Shown here piece after piece: positions 24,793 to 34,300 of a DNA stretch of 64,000 nucleotides. Made by a program: the position numbers and the translations under genes. Source of the DNA: Streptomyces dysideae (GTDB lineage Bacteria > Actinomycetota > Actinomycetes > Streptomycetales > Streptomycetaceae). A model generated the notes under the pieces. It made no database searches. It was not told the origin of the DNA and was given only the letters and a program-made list of their open reading frames with translations. The stretch is taken from assembly GCF_001514305.1 (NCBI RefSeq), contig NZ_KQ949103.1, forward strand, positions 1 to 64,000, given 5' to 3'. How positions within the stretch are numbered: the first letter of the stretch is position 1; each line of letters opens with the position of its first letter.

Positions 24793-25818
24793 CTAGAAGA
24801 CCGACTCCGCCTCGTCCATCCGGTCCTTCGGGACCGTCTTCAGCTCGGTCACCGCCTCCGCCAGCGGCACCATCGCGATGTCGTTGCCCCGCAGCGCGGT
24901 CATCCGGCCGAAGCCACCCCGGTGCGCGGCCTCCACCGCGTGCCAGCCGAAGCGGGTGGCGAGGACCCTGTCGTACGCGGTCGGTACGCCGCCGCGCTGG
25001 ACGTGGCCGAGGATGACCGGCTTGGCCTCCTTGCCGAGCCGCCGTTCCAGCTCGAAGGCGAGGGCCGTGCCGATGCCGAGGAAGCGCTCGTGGCCGTACT
25101 GGTCGATCTCGCCCTTGCCGTAGTCCATGCCGCCCTCGACGGGGTGGGCGCCCTCGGCGACGCAGATGACGGCGAACTTCTTGCTGCGGGCGAAGCGCTC
25201 CTCGACCATCTTCGCGAGGTCGGCGGGGTCGAAGGGGCGCTCGGGGAGGCAGATGCCGTGGGCGCCGGCGGCCATGCCGGACTCCAGGGCGATCCAGCCC
25301 GCGTGCCGGCCCATGACCTCGACGACCATCACCCGCTGGTGGGACTCGGCGGTCGTCTTGAGGCGGTCCATCGCCTCCGTGGCGACGCCGACCGCCGTGT
25401 CGAAGCCGAAGGTCCGGTCGGTCGACGAGATGTCGTTGTCGATCGTCTTCGGGACGCCGACCACCGGCAGGCCCGCGTCGCTCAGCATCCGCGCCGCCGT
25501 CAGGGTGCCCTCGCCGCCGATCGGGATCAGCGCGTCGATGCCGAAGTCGCTGACGATGTCGGCCGCGTTGTCGCAGGCCTCGCGCAGCCGGTCGCGTTCC
25601 AGGCGGGAGGAGCCGAGTATGGTGCCGCCGCGGGCCAGGATGCCGCTCACTGCGTTCAGGTCGAGGCTGCGGTAGTGGCCGTCCAGCAGGCCCGCGTACC
25701 CGTCCTCGAAGCCGATCACCTCGTCGCCGTAATGGTCGACCGCGCGGTGCACGACCGACCGGATCACTGCGTTCAGGCCGGGGCAGTCGCCGCCTGCGGT
25801 GAGGACTCCGATGCGCAT
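24793..25818 (-). CDS. pfkA: ATP-dependent 6-phosphofructokinase
   Basis: 341 residues: fructose 6-phosphate to fructose 1,6-bisphosphate in glycolysis. Motifs in order: LTAGGDCPGLNAVIR, GGEGTLTAARML (the Gly corresponding to E. coli Gly104, pointing to ATP rather than PPi), PKTIDNDI (catalytic Asp), MGRHAGWIAL, and the C-terminal HVQRGGVPTAYDR. GGAGA ten bases upstream fits ATG 25818. It is divergent from pta-ackA, so a single 240-base region controls entry to glycolysis and acetate overflow. Confidence 0.95.
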   Translation of the reverse strand: MRIGVLTAGGDCPGLNAVIRSVVHRAVDHYGDEVIGFEDGYAGLLDGHYRSLDLNAVSGILARGGTILGSSRLERDRLREACDNAADIVSDFGIDALIPIGGEGTLTAARMLSDAGLPVVGVPKTIDNDISSTDRTFGFDTAVGVATEAMDRLKTTAESHQRVMVVEVMGRHAGWIALESGMAAGAHGICLPERPFDPADLAKMVEERFARSKKFAVICVAEGAHPVEGGMDYGKGEIDQYGHERFLGIGTALAFELERRLGKEAKPVILGHVQRGGVPTAYDRVLATRFGWHAVEAAHRGGFGRMTALRGNDIAMVPLAEAVTELKTVPKDRMDEAESVF

Positions 25819-25984
25819 CGTGCTGTGTCTCCTGCTCGCTGTTGATACCGGTGAGCCAGTCCGATTGTTTCACGTCCCCCAGGACGCCGTCGCTTGCGTA
25901 CGATCCGCCCGATATGCACTTTTCGAAGGCTGATATCGACGGGCGTCTTATCCATCCGCAGAGGTATTGTCAAGAAGGTTTTGC

Positions 25985-26005
25985 TCACCCCGGTGGGTGA
26001 TTTTT
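25985..26005 (+). promoter_or_regulatory. Small hairpin with T-run in the pta leader
   Basis: TCACCC (25985-25990) and GGGTGA (25995-26000) form a 6-bp stem with a CGGT loop, followed immediately by five T. This looks like a weak intrinsic terminator about 54 bases before the pta start, so it could attenuate the pta-ackA operon. An alternative pairing partner is not evident. Confidence 0.4.
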
Positions 26006-26058
26006 GTACACGGCGACCCCCCCACAGACGCCCCTGAGAAACGAAACGGAGAGCACAC

Positions 26059-28149
26059 GTGACGCGCAGCGTGTACGTGACCGGTATCGACCGCGGCGAC
26101 GGCCGCCAGGTCGTCGAGCTGGGGGTCATGGAGCTCCTGACCCGGCAGGTCGACCGGGTGGGCGTCTTCCGCCCCCTCGTCCACGAGGGCCCCGACCGTC
26201 TGTTCGAGCTGCTGCGCGCCCGCTACCGGCTGGCGCAGGACCCGACGACGGTCTACGGCATGGACTACCAGGAGGCGTCCGTGCTCCAGGCCGAGCAGGG
26301 CGTCGACGAGCTGGTGTCGACACTGGTCGACCGGTTCCATCTCGTCGCACGGGACTACGACGTCGTCCTCGTCCTCGGCACCGACTACGCGGACACCCAG
26401 TTCCCGGACGAGCTCTCCCTCAACGCCCGGCTCGCCAACGAGTTCGGCGCCTCGGTCATCCCGGTCGTCGGCGGCCGTAAGCAGACCGCCGAGTCCGTGC
26501 TCGCCGAGACCCGCAACGCCTACCGCGCCTACGACGGCCTGGGCTGCGACGTGCTCGCCATGGTCACCAACCGGGTCGCCCGCGCCGACCGGAACGAGAT
26601 CGCCCAGCGGCTCGAGTCCCGGCTGCCGGTGCCCTGTTACGTCCTGCCGGACGAGCCCGCGCTGTCCGCGCCGACCGTCTCGCAGATCACCCACGCGCTC
26701 GGCGCCAAGGTGCTGCTCGGCGACGACTCGGGACTCGCCCGTGACGCGCTGGACTTCGTGTTCGGCGGGGCGATGCTGCCGAACTTCCTCAACGCCCTGA
26801 CCCCGGGCTGCATGGTCGTCACCCCCGGCGACCGCGCCGACCTGGTCGTCGGCGCCCTCGCCGCGCACAGCGCCGGCACCCCGCCGATCGCCGGTGTGCT
26901 GCTCACCCTGAACGAGCAGCCCGGCGACGACGTCCTCACCCTCGCCGCGCGCCTCGCCCCCGGCACCCCGGTGCTCTCGGTGCCCGGCCTGAGCTTCCCG
27001 ACCGCCGAGCAGCTCTTCTCCATGGAGGGCAAGCTGAACGCGGCCACCCCGCGCAAGGCGGAGACCGCGCTCGGCCTGTTCGAGCGGTACGCCGACACCG
27101 GCGACCTGCTGAAGCGGGTGTCCGCCCCGAGCAGCGACCGCCTCACGCCGATGATGTTCGAGCACAAGCTCCTCGAGCAGGCCCGCTCCGACCTGCGCCG
27201 GGTCGTCCTGCCCGAGGGCACCGAGGCGCGCGTCCTGCACGCCGCCGAGGTGCTGCTGCGCCGAGGGGTCTGCGACCTCACCCTGCTCGGCCCGGTCGAC
27301 CAGATCCGCAAGAAGGCCGCCGACCTCGGTATCGACCTGGGCGACTCCCAGCTGATCGACCCGGCCACCAGCGAGCTGCGCGACGCGTTCGCCGAGAAGT
27401 ACGCCCAGTTCCGCGCCCACAAGGGCGTGACGGTGGAGCTGGCGTACGACGTGGTCTCCGACGCGAACTACTTCGGCACGCTGATGGTGCAGGAGGGCCT
27501 CGCGGACGGCATGGTCTCCGGGTCCGTGCACTCGACGGCGGCGACCATCCGGCCGGCCTTCGAGATCATCAAGACCAAGGCGGACGCCGACATCGTCTCG
27601 TCCGTGTTCTTCATGTGCCTCGCCGACAAGGTCCTCGTCTACGGCGACTGCGCCGTGAACCCCGACCCGAACGCCGAGCAGCTCGCGGACATCGCCATCC
27701 AGTCCGCCGCCACCGCCGAGCAGTTCGGGGTCGAGCCGCGGATCGCGATGCTGTCGTACTCCACCGGTACGTCCGGCACGGGCGCCGACGTCGACAAGGT
27801 GCGCGAGGCGACCGAGCTGGTACGGCAGCGCAGGCCCGATCTGAAGATCGAGGGGCCGATCCAGTACGACGCCGCCGTCGAGCCGTCCGTCGCCGCGACC
27901 AAGCTGCCGGGCTCCGAAGTCGCCGGGCAGGCCAGCGTGTTGATCTTCCCCGACCTCAACACCGGCAACAACACGTACAAGGCCGTGCAGCGTTCGGCCG
28001 GCGCCATCGCCGTCGGCCCGGTCCTGCAGGGTCTGCGCAAGCCGGTCAACGACCTGTCCCGGGGCGCGCTCGTCCAGGACATCGTGAACACCGTCGCCAT
28101 CACGGCGATCCAGGCCCAGTCCTCCAGTGAGAAGGCAACCGCCCAGTGA
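26059..28149 (+). CDS. pta: Phosphate acetyltransferase
   Basis: 696 residues, the long Pta form. It has an N-terminal P-loop-like/BioD-fold domain and a DRTGG domain (about 1-330), then the catalytic PTA_PTB domain (RVVLPEGTEARVLHAAEVLL, VSGSVHSTAATIRPAFEIIK, MLSYSTGTSGTGADVDKV). It converts acetyl-CoA and phosphate to acetyl phosphate. GTG 26059 follows GGAGAG. Its stop overlaps the ackA start as GTGA, so the pair is coupled. The reversible pathway makes ATP during overflow and activates acetate. Confidence 0.96.
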   Translation: MTRSVYVTGIDRGDGRQVVELGVMELLTRQVDRVGVFRPLVHEGPDRLFELLRARYRLAQDPTTVYGMDYQEASVLQAEQGVDELVSTLVDRFHLVARDYDVVLVLGTDYADTQFPDELSLNARLANEFGASVIPVVGGRKQTAESVLAETRNAYRAYDGLGCDVLAMVTNRVARADRNEIAQRLESRLPVPCYVLPDEPALSAPTVSQITHALGAKVLLGDDSGLARDALDFVFGGAMLPNFLNALTPGCMVVTPGDRADLVVGALAAHSAGTPPIAGVLLTLNEQPGDDVLTLAARLAPGTPVLSVPGLSFPTAEQLFSMEGKLNAATPRKAETALGLFERYADTGDLLKRVSAPSSDRLTPMMFEHKLLEQARSDLRRVVLPEGTEARVLHAAEVLLRRGVCDLTLLGPVDQIRKKAADLGIDLGDSQLIDPATSELRDAFAEKYAQFRAHKGVTVELAYDVVSDANYFGTLMVQEGLADGMVSGSVHSTAATIRPAFEIIKTKADADIVSSVFFMCLADKVLVYGDCAVNPDPNAEQLADIAIQSAATAEQFGVEPRIAMLSYSTGTSGTGADVDKVREATELVRQRRPDLKIEGPIQYDAAVEPSVAATKLPGSEVAGQASVLIFPDLNTGNNTYKAVQRSAGAIAVGPVLQGLRKPVNDLSRGALVQDIVNTVAITAIQAQSSSEKATAQ

Positions 28150-29351
28150 GCTCGTCCCGCGTCCTCGTCCTCAACTCCGGCTCCTCGTCGGTGAAGTACC
28201 AGCTGCTCGACATGAGCGACAGCAGCCGGCTGGCCGTGGGGCTCGTCGAGCGCATCGGCGAGGAGACCTCGCGGCTCAGGCACACGCCGCTCGCCACCGG
28301 CGCCTCCCGTGAGTGGACCGGCCCGATCGCCGACCACGAGGCCGCGCTGAAGGCCGTAGCGGAGGAACTGGCCAAGGACGGCCTGGGGCTCGACTCGCCC
28401 GAGCTGGCCGCCATCGGCCACCGGGTCGTGCACGGCGGCAAGCACTTCACCGAGCCGACCGTCATCGACGACGCGGTGCTCGCCGAGATCGAGCGGCTGA
28501 TCCCGGTGGCTCCGCTGCACAACCCGGCCAACCTCACCGGCATCCGCACCGCCCGGCACCTGCGCCCCGACCTCCCGCAGGTCGCCGTCTTCGACACCGC
28601 GTTCCACACGACGATGCCGGAGTCCGCCGCCCGCTACGCCATCGACACCGAGACCGCCGACGCCCACCGCATCCGGCGCTACGGCTTCCACGGGACCTCG
28701 CACGCCTACGTCTCCCGGGCCGCCGCCGAGCTGCTGGGCAGGGCGCCGGAGGAGGTGAACGTCATCGTGCTGCACCTGGGCAACGGGGCGTCCGCGTCCG
28801 CCGTACGGGGCGGGAAGTGCGTGGACACCTCCATGGGGCTGACGCCTTTGGAGGGGCTCGTGATGGGTACGCGCTCCGGAGACCTGGATCCCGCCGTCAT
28901 CTTCCATTTGGCGCGGGTTGGCGGAATGTCCATCGACGAGATCGACACTCTCCTCAACAAGAAGAGCGGACTGATCGGCCTGTGCGGTGACAACGACATG
29001 CGGGAGATCCGCCGCCGGATCGACGATGGCGACGAGCGGGCGCAATTGGCCTTCGACATCTACATTCACCGGCTGAAGAAGTACATCGGCGCCTATTACG
29101 CGGTGCTCGGCCGGGTGGACGCGGTCGTCTTCACCGCCGGGGTCGGCGAGAACGCGGCGCCGGTGCGGGAGGCGGCCGTCGCGGGGCTGGAGGGGCTGGG
29201 TCTGGCGGTGGACGGCGCGCTGAACGCCGCACGGAGCGACGAGCCCCGGCTGGTCTCTCCGGAGTACGCACGGGTGAAGGTCGCCGTCGTACCGACCGAT
29301 GAGGAACTGGAAATCGCCACGCAGACATATGCACTGGTCGGGCGGCATTGA
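28146..29351 (+). CDS. ackA: Acetate kinase
   Basis: 401 residues, the family's usual length. Signatures: VLVLNSGSSSVKYQLL (first phosphate loop), GHRVVHGGKHF, RRYGFHGTSHAYVS, LHLGNGASASAV and VFTAGVGENAAPVRE. It transfers phosphate from acetyl phosphate to ADP. GTG 28146 shares GTGA with the pta stop. A gap of 102 bases separates it from pyk, which has its own candidate promoter. Confidence 0.97.
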   Translation: MSSSRVLVLNSGSSSVKYQLLDMSDSSRLAVGLVERIGEETSRLRHTPLATGASREWTGPIADHEAALKAVAEELAKDGLGLDSPELAAIGHRVVHGGKHFTEPTVIDDAVLAEIERLIPVAPLHNPANLTGIRTARHLRPDLPQVAVFDTAFHTTMPESAARYAIDTETADAHRIRRYGFHGTSHAYVSRAAAELLGRAPEEVNVIVLHLGNGASASAVRGGKCVDTSMGLTPLEGLVMGTRSGDLDPAVIFHLARVGGMSIDEIDTLLNKKSGLIGLCGDNDMREIRRRIDDGDERAQLAFDIYIHRLKKYIGAYYAVLGRVDAVVFTAGVGENAAPVREAAVAGLEGLGLAVDGALNAARSDEPRLVSPEYARVKVAVVPTDEELEIATQTYALVGRH

Positions 29352-29453
29352 TATGCGGTTCCGCCGCGTGGGCAACTGAGCACCTCCCCGCCCATTTGTA
29401 TCTTCCGCCAGACGGAATATTCCGTAGCGAAACAAACCGATAGGATCGCCCCC
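29352..29453 (+). promoter_or_regulatory. pyk promoter region with 12-bp palindrome
   Basis: TAGGAT lies about ten bases before the pyk ATG and would give a very short leader. The perfect palindrome CGGAATATTCCG (29413-29424) sits about 20 bases upstream of it, a suitable place for a repressor. The region is AT-richer than its surroundings (AAACAAACCGATAGGAT). Confidence 0.5.
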
Positions 29454-30884
29454 ATGCGCCGTTCGAAAATCGTCTGTACTCTCGGCCCCGCGGTCGACTC
29501 CCATGAACAGCTCGTGTCGCTGATCGAGGCCGGCATGAACGTGGCCCGCTTCAACTTCAGCCACGGCACGCACGCCGAGCACCAGGGCCGCTACGACCGG
29601 GTCCGGGCCGCCGCCAAGGAGACCGGCCGCGCCATCGGTGTCCTCGCCGACCTGCAGGGCCCGAAGATCCGCCTGGAGACCTTCGCCGAGGGCCCCGTCG
29701 AGCTGGAGCGCGGTGACGAGTTCGTCATCACCACCGAGGACGTCCCCGGTGACAAGCACATCTGCGGGACCACCTACAAGGGCCTGCCCGGCGACGTGGA
29801 CCGCGGCGACCAGATCCTGATCAACGACGGCAACGTCGAGCTGAAGGTCCTGGACGTCGAGGGCTCCCGGGTCAGGACGATCGTCATCGAAGGCGGTGTC
29901 GTCTCCGACCACAAGGGCATCAACCTCCCCGGCGCGGCCGTGAACGTGCCGGCGCTGTCCGAGAAGGACGTCGAGGACCTGCGGTTCGCGCTGCGCATGG
30001 GCTGCGACCTGGTCGCGCTGTCCTTCGTGCGGGACGCGGGCGACGTGCAGGACGTGCACAAGGTCATGGACGAGGTCGGCCGCCGCGTCCCGGTCATCGC
30101 CAAGGTGGAGAAGCCGCAGGCGGTGGCGAACATGGAGGACGTCGTGATGGCGTTCGACGGCGTCATGGTCGCCCGTGGCGACCTGGCCGTCGAGTACCCG
30201 CTCGAGAAGGTGCCGATGGTGCAGAAGCGGCTCATCGAGCTGTGCCGTCGCAACGCCAAGCCGGTGATCGTGGCGACCCAGATGATGGAGTCGATGATCA
30301 CCAACTCCCGTCCGACCCGCGCCGAGGCCTCCGACGTGGCCAACGCGATCCTGGACGGCGCCGACGCGGTCATGCTGTCCGCCGAGTCGAGCGTGGGCGC
30401 GTACCCGATCGAGACCGTCAAGACGATGTCGAAGATCGTCCAGGCGGCCGAGGAGGAGCTGCTCTCCAAGGGCCTGCAGCCGTTGGTGCCGGGCAAGAAG
30501 CCGCGCACACAGGGCGGTTCGGTCGCCCGTGCCGCCTGCGAGATCGCCGACTTCCTCGGCGGCAGGGGCCTGGTCGCCTTCACCAAGTCCGGTGACACCG
30601 CCCGCCGGCTGTGCCGCTACCGCGCCGTCCAGCCGATCATCGCGTTCACCACGGACGAGGGCACCCGCAACCAGCTGGCGCTCAGCTGGGGCGTCGAGTC
30701 GCACGTCGTGCCGTTCGTGAACAGCACCGACGAGATGGTCGACCTGGTCGACCAGGAGATCATGAAGCTCAACCGCTTCAACGCGGGCGACACCCTCATC
30801 ATCACCGCCGGTTCGCCTCCCGGCGTCCCCGGCACCACCAACATGGTCCGCGTCCACCACCTCGGTGGCGGCGAGCGGGACTGA
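29454..30884 (+). CDS. pyk: Pyruvate kinase
   Basis: 476 residues: phosphoenolpyruvate plus ADP to pyruvate plus ATP. The barrel has RRSKIVCTLGPAVDS, NFSHGTHAEH, LADLQGPKIRLE, VIAKVEKPQAV (catalytic Lys) and the signature MVARGDLAVEYP. The C-terminal allosteric domain carries FTKSGDTARRLCRYR. Bacterial enzymes are usually 470-480 residues. It follows ackA on the same strand and ends before a hairpin terminator. Confidence 0.97.
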   Translation: MRRSKIVCTLGPAVDSHEQLVSLIEAGMNVARFNFSHGTHAEHQGRYDRVRAAAKETGRAIGVLADLQGPKIRLETFAEGPVELERGDEFVITTEDVPGDKHICGTTYKGLPGDVDRGDQILINDGNVELKVLDVEGSRVRTIVIEGGVVSDHKGINLPGAAVNVPALSEKDVEDLRFALRMGCDLVALSFVRDAGDVQDVHKVMDEVGRRVPVIAKVEKPQAVANMEDVVMAFDGVMVARGDLAVEYPLEKVPMVQKRLIELCRRNAKPVIVATQMMESMITNSRPTRAEASDVANAILDGADAVMLSAESSVGAYPIETVKTMSKIVQAAEEELLSKGLQPLVPGKKPRTQGGSVARAACEIADFLGGRGLVAFTKSGDTARRLCRYRAVQPIIAFTTDEGTRNQLALSWGVESHVVPFVNSTDEMVDLVDQEIMKLNRFNAGDTLIITAGSPPGVPGTTNMVRVHHLGGGERD

Positions 30885-30911
30885 CGGGCTTTTCAAGGGC
30901 CTTGTACGCCA

Positions 30912-30950
30912 CTGAGGGCGCCCTCTGGGTCAGGGGGCGCCCTCAGTTTT
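30912..30950. terminator. Intrinsic terminator after pyk
   Basis: CTGAGGGCGCC (30912-30922) pairs with GGCGCCCTCAG (30936-30946), followed by TTTT on the plus strand. It separates pyk from the convergent immunity gene, whose stop is at 30956. Confidence 0.88.
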
Positions 30951-30955
30951 CACTG

Positions 30956-31369
30956 TCAGCCGACTGAGCCCGACACCACCGGGAAGTCCGGTGGCCAGGG
31001 CTTGGAGGCGTCGTACAGGGCCTCCCGGTCGCCCATCAGCTCGTACTCGGCCTCGCGCCAGCTCGGTCTGCCGCCGATGACGAAGCTGTCGCCGTCGGGC
31101 TCCAGCATCCAGGTGTACTCGGCGTCGCTCGGGTCGAGCTTGTGCCGCTCCTGCAGGATGGCGAACTCTTCGGGAGAGGCCCGCCGGATGTGAACGCCCT
31201 CGCGGTAATACGGCTTGAGGAGCATGAGCTCCACGTGGCCGATGTAGATCTCGATGCGCGTCGTCGTCCGCTGCTCCGGCAACGCATCACTGGCCAGGTA
31301 CAGCTGCCGGTGCGAGGGGTTGAAGCCAACGACCCGGAACAGCCGTCCCTCGCGGATGAAATCTGCCAT
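30956..31369 (-). CDS. Probable immunity protein for the Hint toxin
   Basis: 137 residues, cytoplasmic, no signal peptide. ATG 31369 is 16 bases after the toxin stop, with GAGGCGAG as the ribosome site; the frame continues to 31459 but only as shadow of the toxin end. The sequence is acidic (EEFAILQERHKLDPSDAEYT, GGRPSWREAEYELMGD), and the acidity suggests binding to a basic toxin tip. I recognise no characterised immunity family. The role is inferred from order: polymorphic toxins of this kind are followed by their immunity gene. It would protect the producer and siblings. Confidence 0.72.
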   Translation of the reverse strand: MADFIREGRLFRVVGFNPSHRQLYLASDALPEQRTTTRIEIYIGHVELMLLKPYYREGVHIRRASPEEFAILQERHKLDPSDAEYTWMLEPDGDSFVIGGRPSWREAEYELMGDREALYDASKPWPPDFPVVSGSVG

Positions 31370-31385
31370 CTGAATATTCTCGCCT

Positions 31386-34300
31386 CTACTCCGGCACCGG
31401 CTCGCCGTTGGGATACTTGAAGCGCTCCGGGAAGACCCTCTCGACCTCGCCCTTGGCATTCGTCCTGTACCACTTGATCGAGGACCAGCTCCGGTTCTCC
31501 AGCCTCACCGCTGTGCGCAGCTGGACCATCTCCCACGCGGTGCCGTAACCGCTGCTGGTTACGGTCTGCCAGTCGCCTGCCTTGATCGTCTCTCCCCGCT
31601 TCAGGAGCATCTCCAGCGCCTCGTCCGCGGTCTTGGCGCCCTGCACTCCGTCCAGCGACACCGAGAGTTCCACGTTCGGGTTCTTCACGGTCCGTTCCAC
31701 TCCGACTGTCCATACCGGCCGCACACCCATGCCCATCCCCTCGGGAAGTTCGTCGGCGAACGCCCGGCCATTGAACGTACGCCCACCGAGACTCCGGGCG
31801 AGATCGTCGCTTCCGGGGTTGACCCCGAGGATGATGTGATCCCCGTCCTTCACCAGGTCCTTGAGGATCGCGTCGAGACAGTCGTTGTGCACGAGGACCG
31901 GCTTCGACCCCGCGTACACGTAGTACGTGTTGGTCTTCTCGACCTCGAAGTTGAAAACCTTGACAGTCCCCTTGACGACCGATGTGCCGAGAACCCGCTC
32001 GGTGCCGCCGTCCTGGGTCTGGAAGGTGTCTCCGGCACGGAGTTCGCGTGCCTCGACCCAGCCCTGTTCCACCACCCAGAAGCGGTGCGTGTCCGTTGCC
32101 TCGACCGAACCGTCGGCAGTCCTGACCCGGATCAGCCCGTCGACCGTGCGGTGGAAGAGCTTGAGGACCGGTTGCAGTGACTTCTTGCCCGTCGCCTGGT
32201 CCAGGGACCAAACCCGGTCTCCGACCTCGATGTCCTCGATGCGTTTCGGGCCGTCGGCGGTGGCGACCTTCGTGCCGGCCGGGAAGCACTTCGACATCAG
32301 CGCCTTGGCCCCCAGCTGCTCCAGCCGGGCAACGGCCGACGCGACCAGACCGGACCCGCGCAGACCCCAGATCGCCGTGGTCAGCCGGGCACCGTCCTTC
32401 ATCGCCAGGCGGACGGCGAAGGCGGCCTCGGCGGCCTTCATCAGCAGCCCCGGCAGGATGATGCTGCCGGCCAGCCACAGGCAGCTGCTGATCTTGCGGT
32501 TCCAGCAGCCGACGATGTCGGCGACGGCACCCGTGGCCACGGCCTTCAGGACCGAGGCGGTGAGCTGCAGGCCGTCGATGTGGACGTTGTTCTCCCGGAA
32601 GGTGACGTCCAGCGGCGAGCTCATCAGGTAGTCGCGCTGAATGGCGCTGCCGCACTTGGAGCGCTGCACACCGGGCAGCGGGCAGGACTCGATGTAGAAG
32701 TCCATCTCGCCGTAGATGTGAAACTCCAAGTCGATCTCACAGCCGATGTCGCTGCCGCTGCCCGTGCCCACGCAGTCGCTCTTGGGGTTGATGTCGACCC
32801 GCGTGTCGCCGCTGGGCTTCATCACGACCCCGTCGACTCCCGTGCCGCCACCGTCAGGGGTGCGCTGTTGCTCCTGCTGCTCCTCGAAGTCCGTCTCTTG
32901 GGTGCGGATGGCGGCCTGGGCGGCCTCCACGGCGAGGTTGCGGGCGTTGGCCGCGGCGGCCTCGGCCGTGGTCGCGTCCTTCTCTGCCTTGTCGGCGACG
33001 CTGCGCGCGGTGGACGCGTCGGCCTCGGCGGCGTCGGCGGCGCGGCGGGCGCTCGCCGCGTCCCGCTCGGCGTCGTCGGCGGCGGAGTCCGCCTGCGTGG
33101 CGTACCCGTCGGCCGAGGTGGCCGCCTTCTGGGCCGCCTCGGCGTCCTTGACGGCCTGCTCGTGGTACGCGACGGTGTTGGCTTCCGCCGTCTTCGCCGC
33201 CTTGGCGGAGGCGGCCGCCGCGTCGGACGAGGCCTGGGCCTCGGTGGCGGACTTGGCGGCGCTCGCCGCGTACTCGGCGGCGTTGGCGGCGGCTTCGGCT
33301 GCCGCCTTCGCGTCGGCGTCCGCCTTGGCCGCCAGCGCCTTGGCCGCGGCCGCGGCCTTCGCCGCCTGGGCCGCCTTCGCGTTGGCCACGGCGACCTGCT
33401 GCTGGGCGGCCGTCTTGGACGCCTGTCCGGTCAGCACGGCGAGGCCCGCCGAGGAGTCGGTCTCCGCGTACGGGGAACCGAGTTCGATGGCGTCGTTGGC
33501 CGGTTTGACGACCCGGGCAGCCGAGTCACGCGTCGCTGCCGCGGCCTGCGCGGTGGCGTAGGCGTGGCCTGCGGTGCGGATCGCGTCGGCACCGGCGAGG
33601 GTGGCCTCGGAGCGCGCCACAACAGCGTCGCCCTTCGCCTTGGCCGCCGCCTTCTGCGCGGTCTCCGCCTCCGCCTTCGCGGCGATCGCGTTCCACTTGG
33701 CCGCCTGCGAGGCGGCGATGGCGTCCGCGGCGGCCGCGTGGGCCTTCTTCACTGCCGCACCGGTGATGGCGACGTCCTTCTTGGCCGCGTCCGCCGCGGC
33801 CTGGGCGCGCTTGGCCGCGCCCTCGGCCCGGGTCGCCGCCGCGCGGGCGTTGGTCGCCGCCTCGGTGGCCTCGTTGGCCGCCTTGCGCGCTTCCGTGGCC
33901 GCCGTCGTGGCGTCGTCGGCCGCAGCACGTGCCTTGGTGGCCGCCTGCCGGGCCTCGATGGCATCCGCAGTGCCGTCCACCGCGGCGAGCAGCGCCTCGG
34001 CGGCTTCCGCCCTCGCCACCAGGCTGTCCCGGCGCTCCTCGGCGGCCAGTGCTCCGTCCCGGGCCTTCTTGGCCCGGCGCTCGGCGGCCAGCGCGCCGTC
34101 CTTCTTCTCGGTCGCGGTCCTGCCCGCGGACTGTGCGTCGGAGAGCTTGTCCGCCGCGATGGTGCGCTGGGACTGGGCCCGTGACTCCGCGTCGTGGGCC
34201 TTCTTGCGCTCCGCTTCCGCCAGTTCCTTCTGCGACTTGGCGTAGTCGCGCTCGGCCTCGGCCTTCTGGCGCTTGGCCTTGGCGTCCGCCGCTGCGTCCT

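Noticed and set aside
24793..25818. PPi-dependent phosphofructokinase
   Set aside because: The position that is Asp in PPi enzymes is Gly here (GGEGT), pointing to ATP, although the Lys of PKTIDND is shared with PPi forms.
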